This document shows, piece after piece, positions 1 to 8,443 of a stretch of DNA of 64,000 bases. The notes beneath the pieces were generated by a model that was not told the DNA's origin, searched no databases, and worked only from the letters and a program-made list of their open reading frames with translations. The stretch lies in the NCBI RefSeq assembly GCF_900066015.1, contig NZ_LN890656.1, positions 372,001 through 436,000 of the forward strand, given 5' to 3'. Position numbers and translations under genes: made by a program. Every line of letters begins with the position of its first letter. Within the stretch, counting starts at the first letter, position 1. This stretch comes from Candidatus Promineifilum breve. Its GTDB lineage: Bacteria; Chloroflexota; Anaerolineae; Promineifilales; Promineifilaceae.

Positions 1-638
1 CCGGCCAGCCGGGCCACCCGCGCCCCCCACGGCCCGGCGCAGTTGACGACGACCGGCGCGGCCAGATCGCCGGCGGCCGTGGCCACGCCCGTCACCCGGC
101 CGCCGCTCTGGTGGATGGCCGTCACAGCGGTGTTGGTCAACAGCCGCGCCCCGGCCCGTTTGGCGGCGGCGGCGTAGGCGTTGACGGTCAGATACGGGTC
201 GGCATAGCCGCTATCCTCTTCCCAGGCGGCGGCCACCAGATCGTCGCTGGCGATGCCGGGCATGACTTCGCGCAGGGCTTCGGGCGACAGCAGTTCGGTG
301 CGGATGCCCACGCCGCGCTGCATGGCGACGTTGGCCGCCAGCCCGGCCTGGTCCTTGGCCGCGGCGATGGCGACGAAGCCGGTTCGCCGGAAGCCGCATT
401 CGCCGCCGACACGCTCTTCAAAATCCTGGAAGACGCCCAGGCTGTAGTGGGCCATGCGGGCCGTCAGTTCGTTGGAGTAATGCTGGCGGATGATGGCCGA
501 CGAGCGGCCGGTGGGGCCGTCGCCGATGTTGTCTTTCTCCACCAGAGCGACGCGCACGCCGCGCTGGGCCAGTTCCAGGGCGGTGGAGCAACCATTGATG
601 CCCCCGCCGATGATGATGACGTCGTAGGTGTTGATCAT
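1..638 (-). CDS. FAD-dependent oxidoreductase, DAO/sarcosine oxidase beta type (3' end outside window)
   Basis: The reverse strand reads MINTYDVIIIGGGINGCSTA, a Rossmann dinucleotide-binding start with the GGGINGCS glycine loop at residues 10-17. An acidic strand end (LVEK) follows, then a GPTGRSSAIIRQHYS segment typical of the D-amino-acid/sarcosine/glycine oxidase superfamily. About 212 residues are present; the C-terminal substrate domain lies beyond base 1. Proteins of this family oxidise secondary amines or amino acids in the cytoplasm with FAD; the substrate cannot be told here. The ATG at 638 starts directly at the conserved fold. No Shine-Dalgarno is visible: the upstream strand reads CTCCTCCT, with a GATACT box 8 bases before the ATG, so leaderless initiation is possible. 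Confidence 0.8.
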   Translation of the reverse strand, partial: MINTYDVIIIGGGINGCSTALELAQRGVRVALVEKDNIGDGPTGRSSAIIRQHYSNELTARMAHYSLGVFQDFEERVGGECGFRRTGFVAIAAAKDQAGLAANVAMQRGVGIRTELLSPEALREVMPGIASDDLVAAAWEEDSGYADPYLTVNAYAAAAKRAGARLLTNTAVTAIHQSGGRVTGVATAAGDLAAPVVVNCAGPWGARVARLA

Positions 639-650
639 AGGAGGAGAGTA

Positions 651-803
651 TCCACAGATTACAAAGAAAAGAAAACCACAGATTGCACAGATTTCACAGA
701 TTAAGAAAAGTGGGTAGTGGTTAGTGGGCAGTGGGCAGTCTCGTTACTGCCCACTGCCCACTATCCACTGTCTTAAATCTGTGAAATCTGTGAAATCTGT
801 GGT
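651..803. repeat. Nested palindrome: CACAGATT arms around a GTGGGCAGT hairpin
   Basis: The outer arms are runs of (C)ACAGATTTCACAGATT on the left and AATCTGTGAAATCTGTG on the right. Inside them lies an inverted repeat of AGTGGGCAGTGGGCAGT and ACTGCCCACTGCCCACT. The right outer arm overlaps the 3' end of the adenylate cyclase gene and encodes its last residues. The same composite occurs at 55104-55238, and its parts recur at several other sites in the window. Confidence 0.85.
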
Positions 804-3800
804 TTCTCCGTCTGGGCCAGGAAGGAAGCGCGCAGGTCGTCGGGCCAGGTGTTGGCGGCCACGAAGGCGATCTCGGCCGCGGCCTCGGCGTGGAGCGTGG
901 CCGCCGCCGCGTCATCGCCGCGTTGCCCGGCCAGCGCCGCCGCCGCCGCCAGAAAGCGCCACAGCGAACCGCGCATGTCCAGCGTCCGCGCCAGGTCGAT
1001 GGCCGCGGCGAAGGAGCCGGCCGCTTCGTCGGCGCGCCCGGCGGCCAGCAGCGCCCTGGCCCGCAGGTAGTAGACGGGCGGCAAGATGCCCCGGCTGTCC
1101 ATGGCCGTGAAGCGCGTGACGGCGGCCTCGGCCCGCGCCAGCGCCTCGGCCACATCCCCCTGGGCCAGGGCCAACTCGATGCCCGCCAGCGACAGATCGA
1201 ATAGCTGGAAGACCTGTTGCTGCTCCTGATAGGCCGCCGCGTCGGCATATAGGTCGGCCGCAGCGTCGATTTCGCCCCGGGCGACAAGGCAATTGACGAT
1301 GCGGCCGATGCACATGCCCACGAATTGCGGCAATTGCTCGCGGGCCAATGTCAGGGCCGCCCGCGCCCGCCGCAGCGCCTCGTCCAGGTCGCCCGCTTCC
1401 TGCAACACGCGGGCCAGGAAGGTGTTGGACAGGATGTCCCCGGCCACGAAACCGGCGGCGCGGGTTTTCTCGTTGCCGCCGGACAAATCGTCCACGGCGC
1501 GCCCCACCTCGCCCAGATAGCCCAGGATTTGGCCGCGCACCGCCTGGCTATAAGCCTCGCCCCAGATGTTGCCGATGCGCGTGGTGATGAGAAACGCCTC
1601 CTCGACCTTGACCAAGCCGGCGCGGAAGTGGCCGCCGATCTGTTCCCAGACGGCCGAACTGGTCAGGCTATCGGCCAGCATGGCCTCGTTGCCCAGCGCC
1701 CGCCAGCGGTCGCGGGCCTCGCCCAGCAGCTCGCCAGCCCGGTCGAGACGGCCGAACGTGCCGTACAACTCGCCCAGGTCGTTGACCAGGTAGGCCAACT
1801 CCTCGCCCAGCCCCAGTTCCCGGGCCAGAGCCAGGCCGCGCTCGCCGTGGACGGTGGCCCATTCCAGGCCGTTCAGGTCGAAACGGCCGATATTGAGCAG
1901 GTTCCAGAGGATACGCACCTCGGCCACGCGGTTGCCGGCGGCCTCGGCCAATGCCACCGCCCGCTCCATCAGCGCCCGGCCGCGCGCGGCGTCATAGAAC
2001 GGGGTGACGTTGCTATGCAGCTTGCCCTGGGCGATGACCGCCTCCAGTTCCAGGGCCACATCGCCGCGCGCCCGCGCCTCGGCCTCGATGCTCTCGTAGA
2101 ACGCTTTGGCCTCGGCGAAGCGCGATTGCAACTCCAGCGCCCGGCCGCGATTGGTGGCGATGGCGATCAACGCCGGGCTGTCGGCCGCGGCCAGAGCGAC
2201 GGGCAGGGCGCGCTCGTAGAGGACAATGGCCTCGGCCGTGGCGTGGAGGCGCAGCGCGTCGGCCGCGGCCAGCAGCAGATAGGGCAGCGCCCGCTCCGGC
2301 GCTTCCCCCTCCATGAAATGATGGGCCAGCACCGGGGCGACGCTGTTGGCCTCATTGGCGGCCAGCGCCTCGATCACCTCGGCCACGCGCCGGTGCATGG
2401 CCCGCCGCTGCTTCAGCAGGATGGTGTGGTAGACCGCCTCCTGGGTCAGGGTGTGACTGAATGAATAGGTGGCTTCGGGCAGGCGGCTCACCTCGCGCAC
2501 CAGTTCCATGCGCTGCAATTCGCGCAGGTGGCCGTCGAGGGCGTCGGGGTCATCGACCAGCGCGGCCAACGGCGAGCGGGCGAAGTGGCGGCCGATGACC
2601 GCCGCGGCCTGCAACACGCGGCGCGGGGCGTCGTCCAGCCGGTCGATGCGGGCCGTGATCAGCGCCTGGAGCGAGTCGGGCAGGATGACCCCGGCCGGGG
2701 GGGCGGCCGTCCACGGGCCACCGGCGGCGCGGCTCAGGTCGCCGCGCTCGATCAGATGGCGCACGACCTCCTCCAGGAAGAGCGGGTTGCCCTCGGCCTT
2801 TTCCAGCACCAGTGCGGCCAGCGCGTCGGGCAGTTCGCCGTCCAGCAGCCCGGCCAGCAGTTGGCGGCTGTCGCCGTCGTTCAGCGGGTGCAGGGCGATC
2901 TCGCTCAGGCGGTGGGGCAGGTCGCGCCCGGCCGTCTCCAACAGGCTCCAGCCGGGGCTGCGGCGCTCGCGGCGCAGGGCGCAGAGGAAGAGGACGGGCG
3001 CGCTCTCGGTCAGATGAAACAGCGCGGCCAGCCGCTCGGCGCTGGAGGCATCGAGCCATTGCAACTCATCGAGGGCCAACACCAGCGGCCCGGCGGCGGC
3101 CTGGGCGCGCCAGGAACGCTCCAGACAGGCATCGAGCGCGGCGGCGAAGCCTTCGCCGCTCAGTTCGTGGCCATCGGGCGCGGCCACGCCGAACAGGGTT
3201 TCCATCAGGGCGCGGTCGTCGGGGGGCACGGCGGCGGCGAGGCGCTCGCGGACGCGCTCCGGTGGGTCGCCGGGCAGCAGGCCCAACGGCGGGCGCAGCA
3301 GGCGGATGAGCGTGCTGTAAGGCTGACTGGTCTCGTAGGACACGGCCGCGGCGTCGAACAGGCGGGCCGGTGGGTCGAGCATGGGCAACAGGCGTTCGGC
3401 CACCTCGTCGATGAGGCGCGTCTTGCCCAGCCCGGCGTCGCCAGTGAGAAAGACGAGGCCGCCACGCCCCGCGCCCAACCCGGCGACGGCCCGTTCCAGC
3501 GCGCTCCACTCCATGCGCCGGTTGACGAGGGGGGCGCGGGCCACGGTGGCGGCCCGTCGCCCGCCGCCGGCCCGCCGCAACACGCGATAGGCGGGCACGG
3601 GCGCGGCCTTGCCCTTGACGGCGATGGGGCCAAGCGGCTCGACCTCGAACTGCCCGGCGACGAGGCGATAGGTGTCCTCGGCGATCTGCACCGTGCCCGG
3701 CGCGGCCGTCTGCTCCATGCGCGCGGCCAGATTGATGGCGTCGCCGATGGCGCTGTACTCCAGCCGCAAATCGGAGCCGACCGCGCCGACGACGACCAGG

Positions 3801-4462
3801 CCGGTGTTGATGCCCACGCGCACGTCAAGCTCGGCGGCGGCCGGCGGCAGCCCGGCGCGGTAGGCGCGGATGCCCTCGACGATGCTCAGCCCGGCCAGCA
3901 CGGCACGGCGCGGGTCGTCCTCGTGGGCGATGGGCGCGCCGAAGAAGGCCAGCAGGCCGTCGCCCATGAGGCGGGCCACCGTGCCCTCGTATTTGTAGAT
4001 CGGTCGCACCATCTGCTCGAACGCGCCGTTGACGATCTCCGTCCACTCTTCGGGGTCGAGCTGCCCGGCCAGGGCGGTCGAACCCTGGATGTCGCAGAAC
4101 AGCAGCGTGACGACGCGCCGCTCGGCCGAAGCGCCACGGGCGGCCGTCAGCTTGCCCAGCAGCTCGCGGGGGATGTAGCGGTCGAGGTCGAGGGGCGCGG
4201 GGGTGGTGGGGGGCAGGGGAGCAGGGGGGCGGGGGAGCAGGGGGGCGGAGCCGCCCTCTTCATTCGTAATTCGTAATTCGTCATTCGTAATTTGGCCTGT
4301 CCAGGCCCTGGGGCTGAGGGGCGCGCCGCAACTGTCGCAGAAATTGGCTCCCGGCTCGGCCGCGGCGCGGCAGCGGGGGCAGGCGGACAGGAGGAGGCGG
4401 CCGCAGTGGCGGCAGAAGGCGGCGTTGTCACGGTTATTCGCGCCACAAGTGGGGCAGATCAT
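773..4462 (-). CDS. Double zinc ribbon / adenylate-guanylate cyclase / AAA ATPase / TPR signalling protein
   Basis: This is a 1229-residue multidomain protein. Residues 1-50 form two CxxC zinc ribbons (C3, C6, C17, C20 and C28, C31, C42, C45). Residues about 110-290 are a class III nucleotide cyclase with the metal aspartates D124 (FCDIQGS) and D168 (GDGL). A P-loop (GDAGLGKT) and a Walker B-like LALDELQ mark an ATPase of the type found in LuxR/AfsR-like regulators. The C-terminal half is alpha-helical TPR-like repeats. It probably makes cAMP or acts as an NTP-dependent signalling hub in the cytoplasm. Two oddities come from repeats: residues 57-70 (ITNDELRITNEE) are a translated microsatellite, and the C-terminus QISQISQI is translated CACAGATT repeat. 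The start codon overlaps the preceding stop as ATGA. Confidence 0.88.
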   Translation of the reverse strand: MICPTCGANNRDNAAFCRHCGRLLLSACPRCRAAAEPGANFCDSCGAPLSPRAWTGQITNDELRITNEEGGSAPLLPRPPAPLPPTTPAPLDLDRYIPRELLGKLTAARGASAERRVVTLLFCDIQGSTALAGQLDPEEWTEIVNGAFEQMVRPIYKYEGTVARLMGDGLLAFFGAPIAHEDDPRRAVLAGLSIVEGIRAYRAGLPPAAAELDVRVGINTGLVVVGAVGSDLRLEYSAIGDAINLAARMEQTAAPGTVQIAEDTYRLVAGQFEVEPLGPIAVKGKAAPVPAYRVLRRAGGGRRAATVARAPLVNRRMEWSALERAVAGLGAGRGGLVFLTGDAGLGKTRLIDEVAERLLPMLDPPARLFDAAAVSYETSQPYSTLIRLLRPPLGLLPGDPPERVRERLAAAVPPDDRALMETLFGVAAPDGHELSGEGFAAALDACLERSWRAQAAAGPLVLALDELQWLDASSAERLAALFHLTESAPVLFLCALRRERRSPGWSLLETAGRDLPHRLSEIALHPLNDGDSRQLLAGLLDGELPDALAALVLEKAEGNPLFLEEVVRHLIERGDLSRAAGGPWTAAPPAGVILPDSLQALITARIDRLDDAPRRVLQAAAVIGRHFARSPLAALVDDPDALDGHLRELQRMELVREVSRLPEATYSFSHTLTQEAVYHTILLKQRRAMHRRVAEVIEALAANEANSVAPVLAHHFMEGEAPERALPYLLLAAADALRLHATAEAIVLYERALPVALAAADSPALIAIATNRGRALELQSRFAEAKAFYESIEAEARARGDVALELEAVIAQGKLHSNVTPFYDAARGRALMERAVALAEAAGNRVAEVRILWNLLNIGRFDLNGLEWATVHGERGLALARELGLGEELAYLVNDLGELYGTFGRLDRAGELLGEARDRWRALGNEAMLADSLTSSAVWEQIGGHFRAGLVKVEEAFLITTRIGNIWGEAYSQAVRGQILGYLGEVGRAVDDLSGGNEKTRAAGFVAGDILSNTFLARVLQEAGDLDEALRRARAALTLAREQLPQFVGMCIGRIVNCLVARGEIDAAADLYADAAAYQEQQQVFQLFDLSLAGIELALAQGDVAEALARAEAAVTRFTAMDSRGILPPVYYLRARALLAAGRADEAAGSFAAAIDLARTLDMRGSLWRFLAAAAALAGQRGDDAAAATLHAEAAAEIAFVAANTWPDDLRASFLAQTEKPQISQISQI

Positions 4463-4698
4463 GGGGTGCCGCTGCTGGAATCGCCTAAAAGCGGTATGAC
4501 GTCAATCAAGTGGCTAAAGCGTTTAAAATCGGCCACATTATGCGTGAATAGGTAGTTGACATTGTTTACCAACATTGTAGCCACGATGTTGGTATCGTGA
4601 ATCTGTTTGCCCTTGACATCCAGGGATAGGATTAGCTCAAGCAATTGGAATGTCACCAGCGACGTGTCGTCGAAGATCGATTCACCGGCCGGTATCAT
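4459..4698 (-). pseudogene. C-terminal remnant of a PIN-domain (VapC-like) toxin
   Basis: The 79-residue frame contains the second half of a PIN domain: KGKQIHDTNIVATML and LFTHNVADFKRF correspond to the conserved HD..iva and T.n..DF blocks that carry the later acidic residues. The N-terminal block with the first catalytic aspartate (normally VDTN near the start) is missing, as are about 60-70 residues. Its first ATG lies inside the 3' end of the upstream antitoxin-like gene (17-base overlap), which suggests an internal deletion that joined the antitoxin end to the middle of the toxin. It is probably non-functional as a nuclease. A sequencing-free alternative, a minimal PIN, is unlikely given the absent active site. 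Confidence 0.65.
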
Positions 4699-4918
4699 CG
4701 TAAAGGTCTTCTCGACTTAGGGATAACATGACCGGCCAAGGGCCGTAGTCATCCACAGGAAAATCCAATGTGGTGTGTGTGCCGTTATCGTCTAGCGGGT
4801 TCTGATCGATCACCACGACGACTCGATGCTCGCCGGGGGGCATGTCGAACGGTAATTGCACCGATAGACGTAAGGTACGTTCAACTGTGACAGTTCCGAC
4901 TAATTCAAGAGTCTTCAT
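4682..4918 (-). CDS. Small antitoxin-like protein paired with the PIN remnant
   Basis: The 78-residue protein starts MKTLELVGTVTVERTLRLSV. It has a PPGEHRVVVVID strand and ends with a WPxxLSLSREDLYDDTGR-type tail. This pattern is familiar from small proteins encoded directly upstream of PIN toxins in Chloroflexota and Cyanobacteria, where the tail is thought to neutralise the toxin. The reading frame is intact although its partner is truncated. A GGAAA stretch lies about 8 bases before the ATG. No DNA-binding motif can be assigned by eye, so the antitoxin role rests on context and family resemblance. Confidence 0.6.
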   Translation of the reverse strand: MKTLELVGTVTVERTLRLSVQLPFDMPPGEHRVVVVIDQNPLDDNGTHTTLDFPVDDYGPWPVMLSLSREDLYDDTGR

Positions 4919-4954
4919 ACCATATTTCCTTTCCTTTATGCCGTGTATGCCAGG

Positions 4955-4960
4955 ATTATA
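4955..4960 (-). promoter_or_regulatory. -10 box TATAAT for the antitoxin-like gene
   Basis: The reverse strand carries a perfect TATAAT about 37 bases upstream of the ATG at 4918, giving a short leader. No good -35 hexamer is seen at 16-18 bases. The 111-base gap 4919-5029 holds nothing else recognisable. Confidence 0.4.
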
Positions 4961-5029
4961 ACCGTCAGGGAGCCTTCGTGTCTACGGGCATACTTTCGGA
5001 ACTTACAGATTGAAGGTACCCGTTATGCC

Positions 5030-6652
5030 TTAAACCTTTAATGCGGCTATATCATGCCTTTTAAAAATCTCCAACGTATCCGCCTCCCCGATCGCTTTAT
5101 CCCGCCGCCAACGCAAGATACGCGGAAAGCGCACCGCCACGCCCGACTTATGCCGGTTCGAGGCCTGGATGGCCTCGAAGGCGATCTCCATCACCAGTTC
5201 GGGCGTGACGGAGCGCACGGGGCCGAAGCGGTCGGTGGTGTGGCTGGTGATGAAGCGGTCGACCTCGCGGATTTCGGCGTCGGTCAGCCCGCCGTAGGCT
5301 TTGGTGAAGGGCACCAGCTCGCGGCCGGGGTCGTCGGGCGGGCCGTTCCAGAGGGCGAAGGTGTAGTCGGTGTAGAGACCGGCGCGCCGGCCGCTGCCCC
5401 GCTGGGCGTAGATGAGCACGGCGTCGATGCTGTAGGGATCGACCTTCCACTTCCACCAGTCGCCCCGGCGGCGGCCGACGCGATAGGGGGAGGAGCGGCG
5501 CTTGAGCATGAAGCCCTCGACGCCGCGCGCCCGGCTTTCTTCGCGTAGTCGAATTAGGTCGTCCCAGGTGGCGGCCTCCACCACGGTAGAAATGGGCAAC
5601 CGTTGGCTGCCGGCCGCGGCGATTATCTCGGCCAGCCGCGCCCGGCGCTCGGTCAACGGCCGTTCGCGCCAATCCTCGCCGGCCCACTCCAGCAGGTCGT
5701 AGGCCAGCAGCACGACCGGCGTGTCGGCCAGCGTCCGCGCGGTCACGTTCTTGCGGCCGATGCGTTGTTGCAGCGCGGCGAAGGGCTGCGGCCGGTCGGC
5801 GGCGAAGTCCCAGACCAACAGTTCGCCGTCGAGGACGCAATCGGCTAGGGCGGCGGCGGCCTCGATGACCTCCGGGTAGCGGTCGGTCACCAGTTCCTCG
5901 CCGCGCGACCAGAGGAAGGTTTGCCCCTGGCGGCGGATGAGTTGGGCGCGGATGCCGTCCCATTTCCATTCCACCTGCCACTCGGCCGGGTCGCCCAGCG
6001 TGGCCGGGTCGGCCTCCAGCGCGTAGGCCAGGAAGAACGGGTAGGGGCGGCCGATGGTGTCGCCTAGCTCCTCGTCGGGGTGGACGAGCGCGGCGTAGAA
6101 GTCGGGCGTGGCCTCCCACGTGCCCATCAGGCGTTGGGCGATGGTGGCGTCGGGCAGGGCGGCGGCCTCGGCCAGGGCGCGCACCAGCAGCCGCTGGGAC
6201 ACGCCGACGCGGAAGCCGCCGGTGATGAGCTTGTTGAAGACGTAGCGCTGCGGGTCGTCCAGTTCGGCCCAGGCGGCCAGGACGGCGGCGCGTTGGTCGG
6301 CCTCGTCTTTTTCGCGTAGTTGAAAAATGACGTTCTCCACCCACTGGTGGAGCGGCCGGTCGGAGAGTTGGTCGGCGGCGGGCAGCAGCAGGGCGGCGGC
6401 TTCGGCCGAGTCGCCCACGGCGTGGTAGGCTTCTTCTTGCAGCCAGTCGGGGATGGCCGCCGATTCGGCCGCCCAACGGCGCAGCAGCGCGGCCGAGAGC
6501 AGCCGTTTGGGCCGGCGGCCGCTCAGGAAGTAGACGGCCCAGGCGGCATCGGCCGGCGGCGCGTCGTCGAAGTAGGCGCGCATGGCGGCGATTTTGTCGT
6601 TGGTGCGGGTGGTGGCGTCGAGGGCGAAGTAGAGGTTGGCGAAGCGGTTCAT
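5030..6652 (-). CDS. ATP-dependent DNA ligase
   Basis: The 540-residue protein joins DNA nicks using ATP. The adenylated lysine is K230 in VEWKWDGIRAQ (motif I, KxDG). Further motifs are visible: SRGEE (motif III region), VLDGELLVWD (IIIa), GVEGFMLKRR (IV) and WWKWKVD (V). Residues 1-200 match the N-terminal DNA-binding domain of this bacterial LigB-like group, and the C-terminal third is the OB-fold. In many bacteria this ligase is encoded with a metallo-beta-lactamase nuclease and an Lhr-type helicase; here the nuclease gene lies at 7426-8430, separated by a DUF433/DUF5615 pair, and no helicase is in the window. The likely role is repair, with the nuclease. Confidence 0.92.
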   Translation of the reverse strand: MNRFANLYFALDATTRTNDKIAAMRAYFDDAPPADAAWAVYFLSGRRPKRLLSAALLRRWAAESAAIPDWLQEEAYHAVGDSAEAAALLLPAADQLSDRPLHQWVENVIFQLREKDEADQRAAVLAAWAELDDPQRYVFNKLITGGFRVGVSQRLLVRALAEAAALPDATIAQRLMGTWEATPDFYAALVHPDEELGDTIGRPYPFFLAYALEADPATLGDPAEWQVEWKWDGIRAQLIRRQGQTFLWSRGEELVTDRYPEVIEAAAALADCVLDGELLVWDFAADRPQPFAALQQRIGRKNVTARTLADTPVVLLAYDLLEWAGEDWRERPLTERRARLAEIIAAAGSQRLPISTVVEAATWDDLIRLREESRARGVEGFMLKRRSSPYRVGRRRGDWWKWKVDPYSIDAVLIYAQRGSGRRAGLYTDYTFALWNGPPDDPGRELVPFTKAYGGLTDAEIREVDRFITSHTTDRFGPVRSVTPELVMEIAFEAIQASNRHKSGVAVRFPRILRWRRDKAIGEADTLEIFKRHDIAALKV

Positions 6653-6668
6653 CCGTTTGTTGGCTCAC

Positions 6669-7028
6669 CTAGAAGGGAATCCACATGATTGTGTTGATCC
6701 AATCCTCGGCCTCGGACGCTCCTTCGACAATGCTCAACGATTCGATGATGTCGCGCAGGCGCGCCCCTTCACGAATGGTCAAAATGCCCCAATGCTTGCC
6801 TCCTTGAGCGAAGTGCCGGCGCAAGTGTTCGGGCATGCTGGCGCGGTTCTTGGTTATCAGTATCCGGCCCGCATCGTTAAGGTAGAGCAGGATCGTCTCA
6901 TCGGGCGTTTGCAGGGGAGGCGCATCAGGATCGCCAACCCGAATGACATCTAGATCCGATATATAAGCACGTAGAGTAGCCGCGAAGTGCGGCGACATAT
7001 TCTCATCCAGCAGGAACCGTGGTTTCAC
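6669..7028 (-). CDS. DUF5615-type PIN-like protein (putative toxin)
   Basis: The 119-residue protein opens KPRFLLDENMSPHFAATLR, the LLDENxS hallmark of DUF5615, a PIN-like nuclease fold. It continues with DVIRVGDP, DETILLYLND and a RILITKNRA strand matching the conserved iltkD/N block. The start is GTG at 7028, directly after the TGA of the DUF433 gene (no gap), so the two are translationally coupled. In other genomes DUF433 and DUF5615 proteins are adjacent and are regarded as antitoxin and toxin-like partners; activity has not been shown for this pair. The second acidic residue of the usual TxD motif reads N (TKN), which may weaken or abolish catalysis. Confidence 0.72.
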   Translation of the reverse strand: MKPRFLLDENMSPHFAATLRAYISDLDVIRVGDPDAPPLQTPDETILLYLNDAGRILITKNRASMPEHLRRHFAQGGKHWGILTIREGARLRDIIESLSIVEGASEAEDWINTIMWIPF

Positions 7029-7367
7029 TCAGGACTCGGCTTCCACTTGCCTGAGCGCTTTCAATGTGCGCAGACGGCGCACGACTTCGGGCAATTCCGA
7101 TTCAGGCAACCGGTCGTAGGCGGCCATGCGCTCGGCGGTCATGCGACGCACCCGTTCCAGATAGGCATCAACCTCAGTTCGATTATGCCAGTAGTAGGTA
7201 ATCGTAGCATGAATCTCTTCGAGTGAGAGCGTGGGAAACGTCCATTGAATCTGCTCCGGGTCTTGACCTTCCAGGTAGAGGGTCAGAATGTCGTCAATGC
7301 CCAGACGGTGTCCCCGAAGGCGAATATCGTCAGGATCAAGGAAGTCGAAGTAGTCTTCAAGTAACAT
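7029..7367 (-). CDS. DUF433 protein (putative antitoxin)
   Basis: The 112-residue protein contains RLRGHRLGIDDILTLYLEG and a PEQIQWTFPTLSLEEIHATI segment. These are the conserved strand and helix-turn-helix portions of DUF433, a small winged or HTH domain usually encoded upstream of a DUF5615 protein. A TTGGAGAA ribosome site precedes the ATG at 7367, and an extended -10 promoter lies 30 bases upstream. It is the first gene of a unit that runs into the DUF5615 gene and possibly the ligase (16-base gap). The C-terminal tail is helical and charged. Autoregulation is typical for such pairs, but no operator can be pointed out. Confidence 0.72.
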   Translation of the reverse strand: MLLEDYFDFLDPDDIRLRGHRLGIDDILTLYLEGQDPEQIQWTFPTLSLEEIHATITYYWHNRTEVDAYLERVRRMTAERMAAYDRLPESELPEVVRRLRTLKALRQVEAES

Positions 7368-7396
7368 AGTCGTTCTCCAAATGTGGCCTGAGGAAA

Positions 7397-7405
7397 ATTA
7401 TACCA
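7397..7405 (-). promoter_or_regulatory. Extended -10 promoter TGgTATAAT before DUF433
   Basis: The reverse strand reads TGGTATAAT, an extended -10 element, 30 bases before the DUF433 start. No clear -35 hexamer is present, as expected for extended -10 promoters. Confidence 0.5.
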
Positions 7406-7425
7406 CATTCGCACGGGCGTTTGGT

Positions 7426-8430
7426 TCACTCGTTAGCTTCTTCATCCGCCGGCTGGTCATCGAAAGGCGTGTCGAGTTCGTACGCCTCCAGGCCGCGCTC
7501 GCGCAGGTAGCGCACGACGACGGCCGAGTAGCCGTGCGTCACCAGCACGCGGCTCGCTCCGGTGGCCGCTATCGCGCCCAGCAGCCCCGGCCAATCGACG
7601 TGGTCGGACAGGACGAAGCCGCGGTCGACGGCGCGGCGGCGGCGCTGGCCGCGCACGCGCATCCAGCCCGAGGCGAAGGCGGCCGACTGCTCGCCGAAGC
7701 GCCGCAGCCAGGGCGTGCCCTGGGCCGAGGTGGGGGCGATGATCAGCGCCCGCGTCCAGTCCGTTTTGGGCGGCGCGTCCCCCACGTAGGCCCAATCGGG
7801 CAGGGCCACCCCGGCGGCGCGATAGGCCGCGTTCAGCCGCGCCACCGCGCCGTGGACGTAGATCGGCCCGATGGCCGGATCGATGCCGGCCATGACCCGC
7901 TGGGCCTTGCCCAATGCATAGGCGAAGAGGACGCTGGCCCGCCCGGTGGCCTGGTTGGCCCGCCACCAGTCGTTGACCCCGGCGAAGACCTCGGCCTGAG
8001 CCGGCCAACGGTAGATGGGCAGGCCAAAGGTGGCTTCGGTGATGAAGGTGTGGCAGGGCACGGACGCGAACGGGGCGCAGGTGGGGTCGGGGTCGGTCTT
8101 GTAGTCGCCGCTGACGACCCACACTTCGCCGCCGTGTGCCAGCCGCACCTGAGCCGAGCCGAGGATGTGGCCGGCGGGATGGAGCGAGACGGCCACCCCG
8201 TTGATCGTCGTCGCCTCGCCATAGGCCAGCGTTTCGATGGCCGCGTCCGGCCCCAGGCGGGCGCGCAGGATGCCCGCGCCGGGGGCGGCGCACAGATAGG
8301 CGGCCGAGCCGGGGCGGGCGTGGTCGGCGTGGGCGTGGGTGATGACCGCCCGCGCCACCGGCTGCCAGGGATCGACGAAGAAGTCGCCCGCCGCGCAGTA
8401 GAGGCCGAGGTCAGTGAGGCTGAGGAGCAT
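7426..8430 (-). CDS. Ligase-associated metallo-beta-lactamase-fold exonuclease
   Basis: The 334-residue protein has the metal-binding HAHADH motif at residues 32-37. It then has the AGHILGSAQVRLxxGGEVWVVSGDYK block of the beta-CASP/mRNA 3'-end-processing group, with PTCAPFAxVPCHTFITEATF and a late SDHVDWPGLL motif. This combination is characteristic of the ligase-associated DNA exonuclease family that accompanies the ATP-dependent ligase encoded about 800 bases downstream. It probably trims DNA ends before sealing. The frame stays open for another 540 bases upstream, but the fold begins at the ATG at 8430, which follows a TATAAT by 7 bases with no ribosome site. Confidence 0.85.
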   Translation of the reverse strand: MLLSLTDLGLYCAAGDFFVDPWQPVARAVITHAHADHARPGSAAYLCAAPGAGILRARLGPDAAIETLAYGEATTINGVAVSLHPAGHILGSAQVRLAHGGEVWVVSGDYKTDPDPTCAPFASVPCHTFITEATFGLPIYRWPAQAEVFAGVNDWWRANQATGRASVLFAYALGKAQRVMAGIDPAIGPIYVHGAVARLNAAYRAAGVALPDWAYVGDAPPKTDWTRALIIAPTSAQGTPWLRRFGEQSAAFASGWMRVRGQRRRRAVDRGFVLSDHVDWPGLLGAIAATGASRVLVTHGYSAVVVRYLRERGLEAYELDTPFDDQPADEEANE

Positions 8431-8437
8431 GGGCGGG

Positions 8438-8443
8438 ATTATA
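8438..8443 (-). promoter_or_regulatory. -10 box TATAAT 7 bases before the nuclease ATG
   Basis: A perfect TATAAT on the reverse strand overlaps the stop codon of the DUF3307 gene and sits 7 bases from the ATG at 8430. A transcript started here would begin at or next to the start codon (leaderless). No -35 match was found. Confidence 0.45.
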
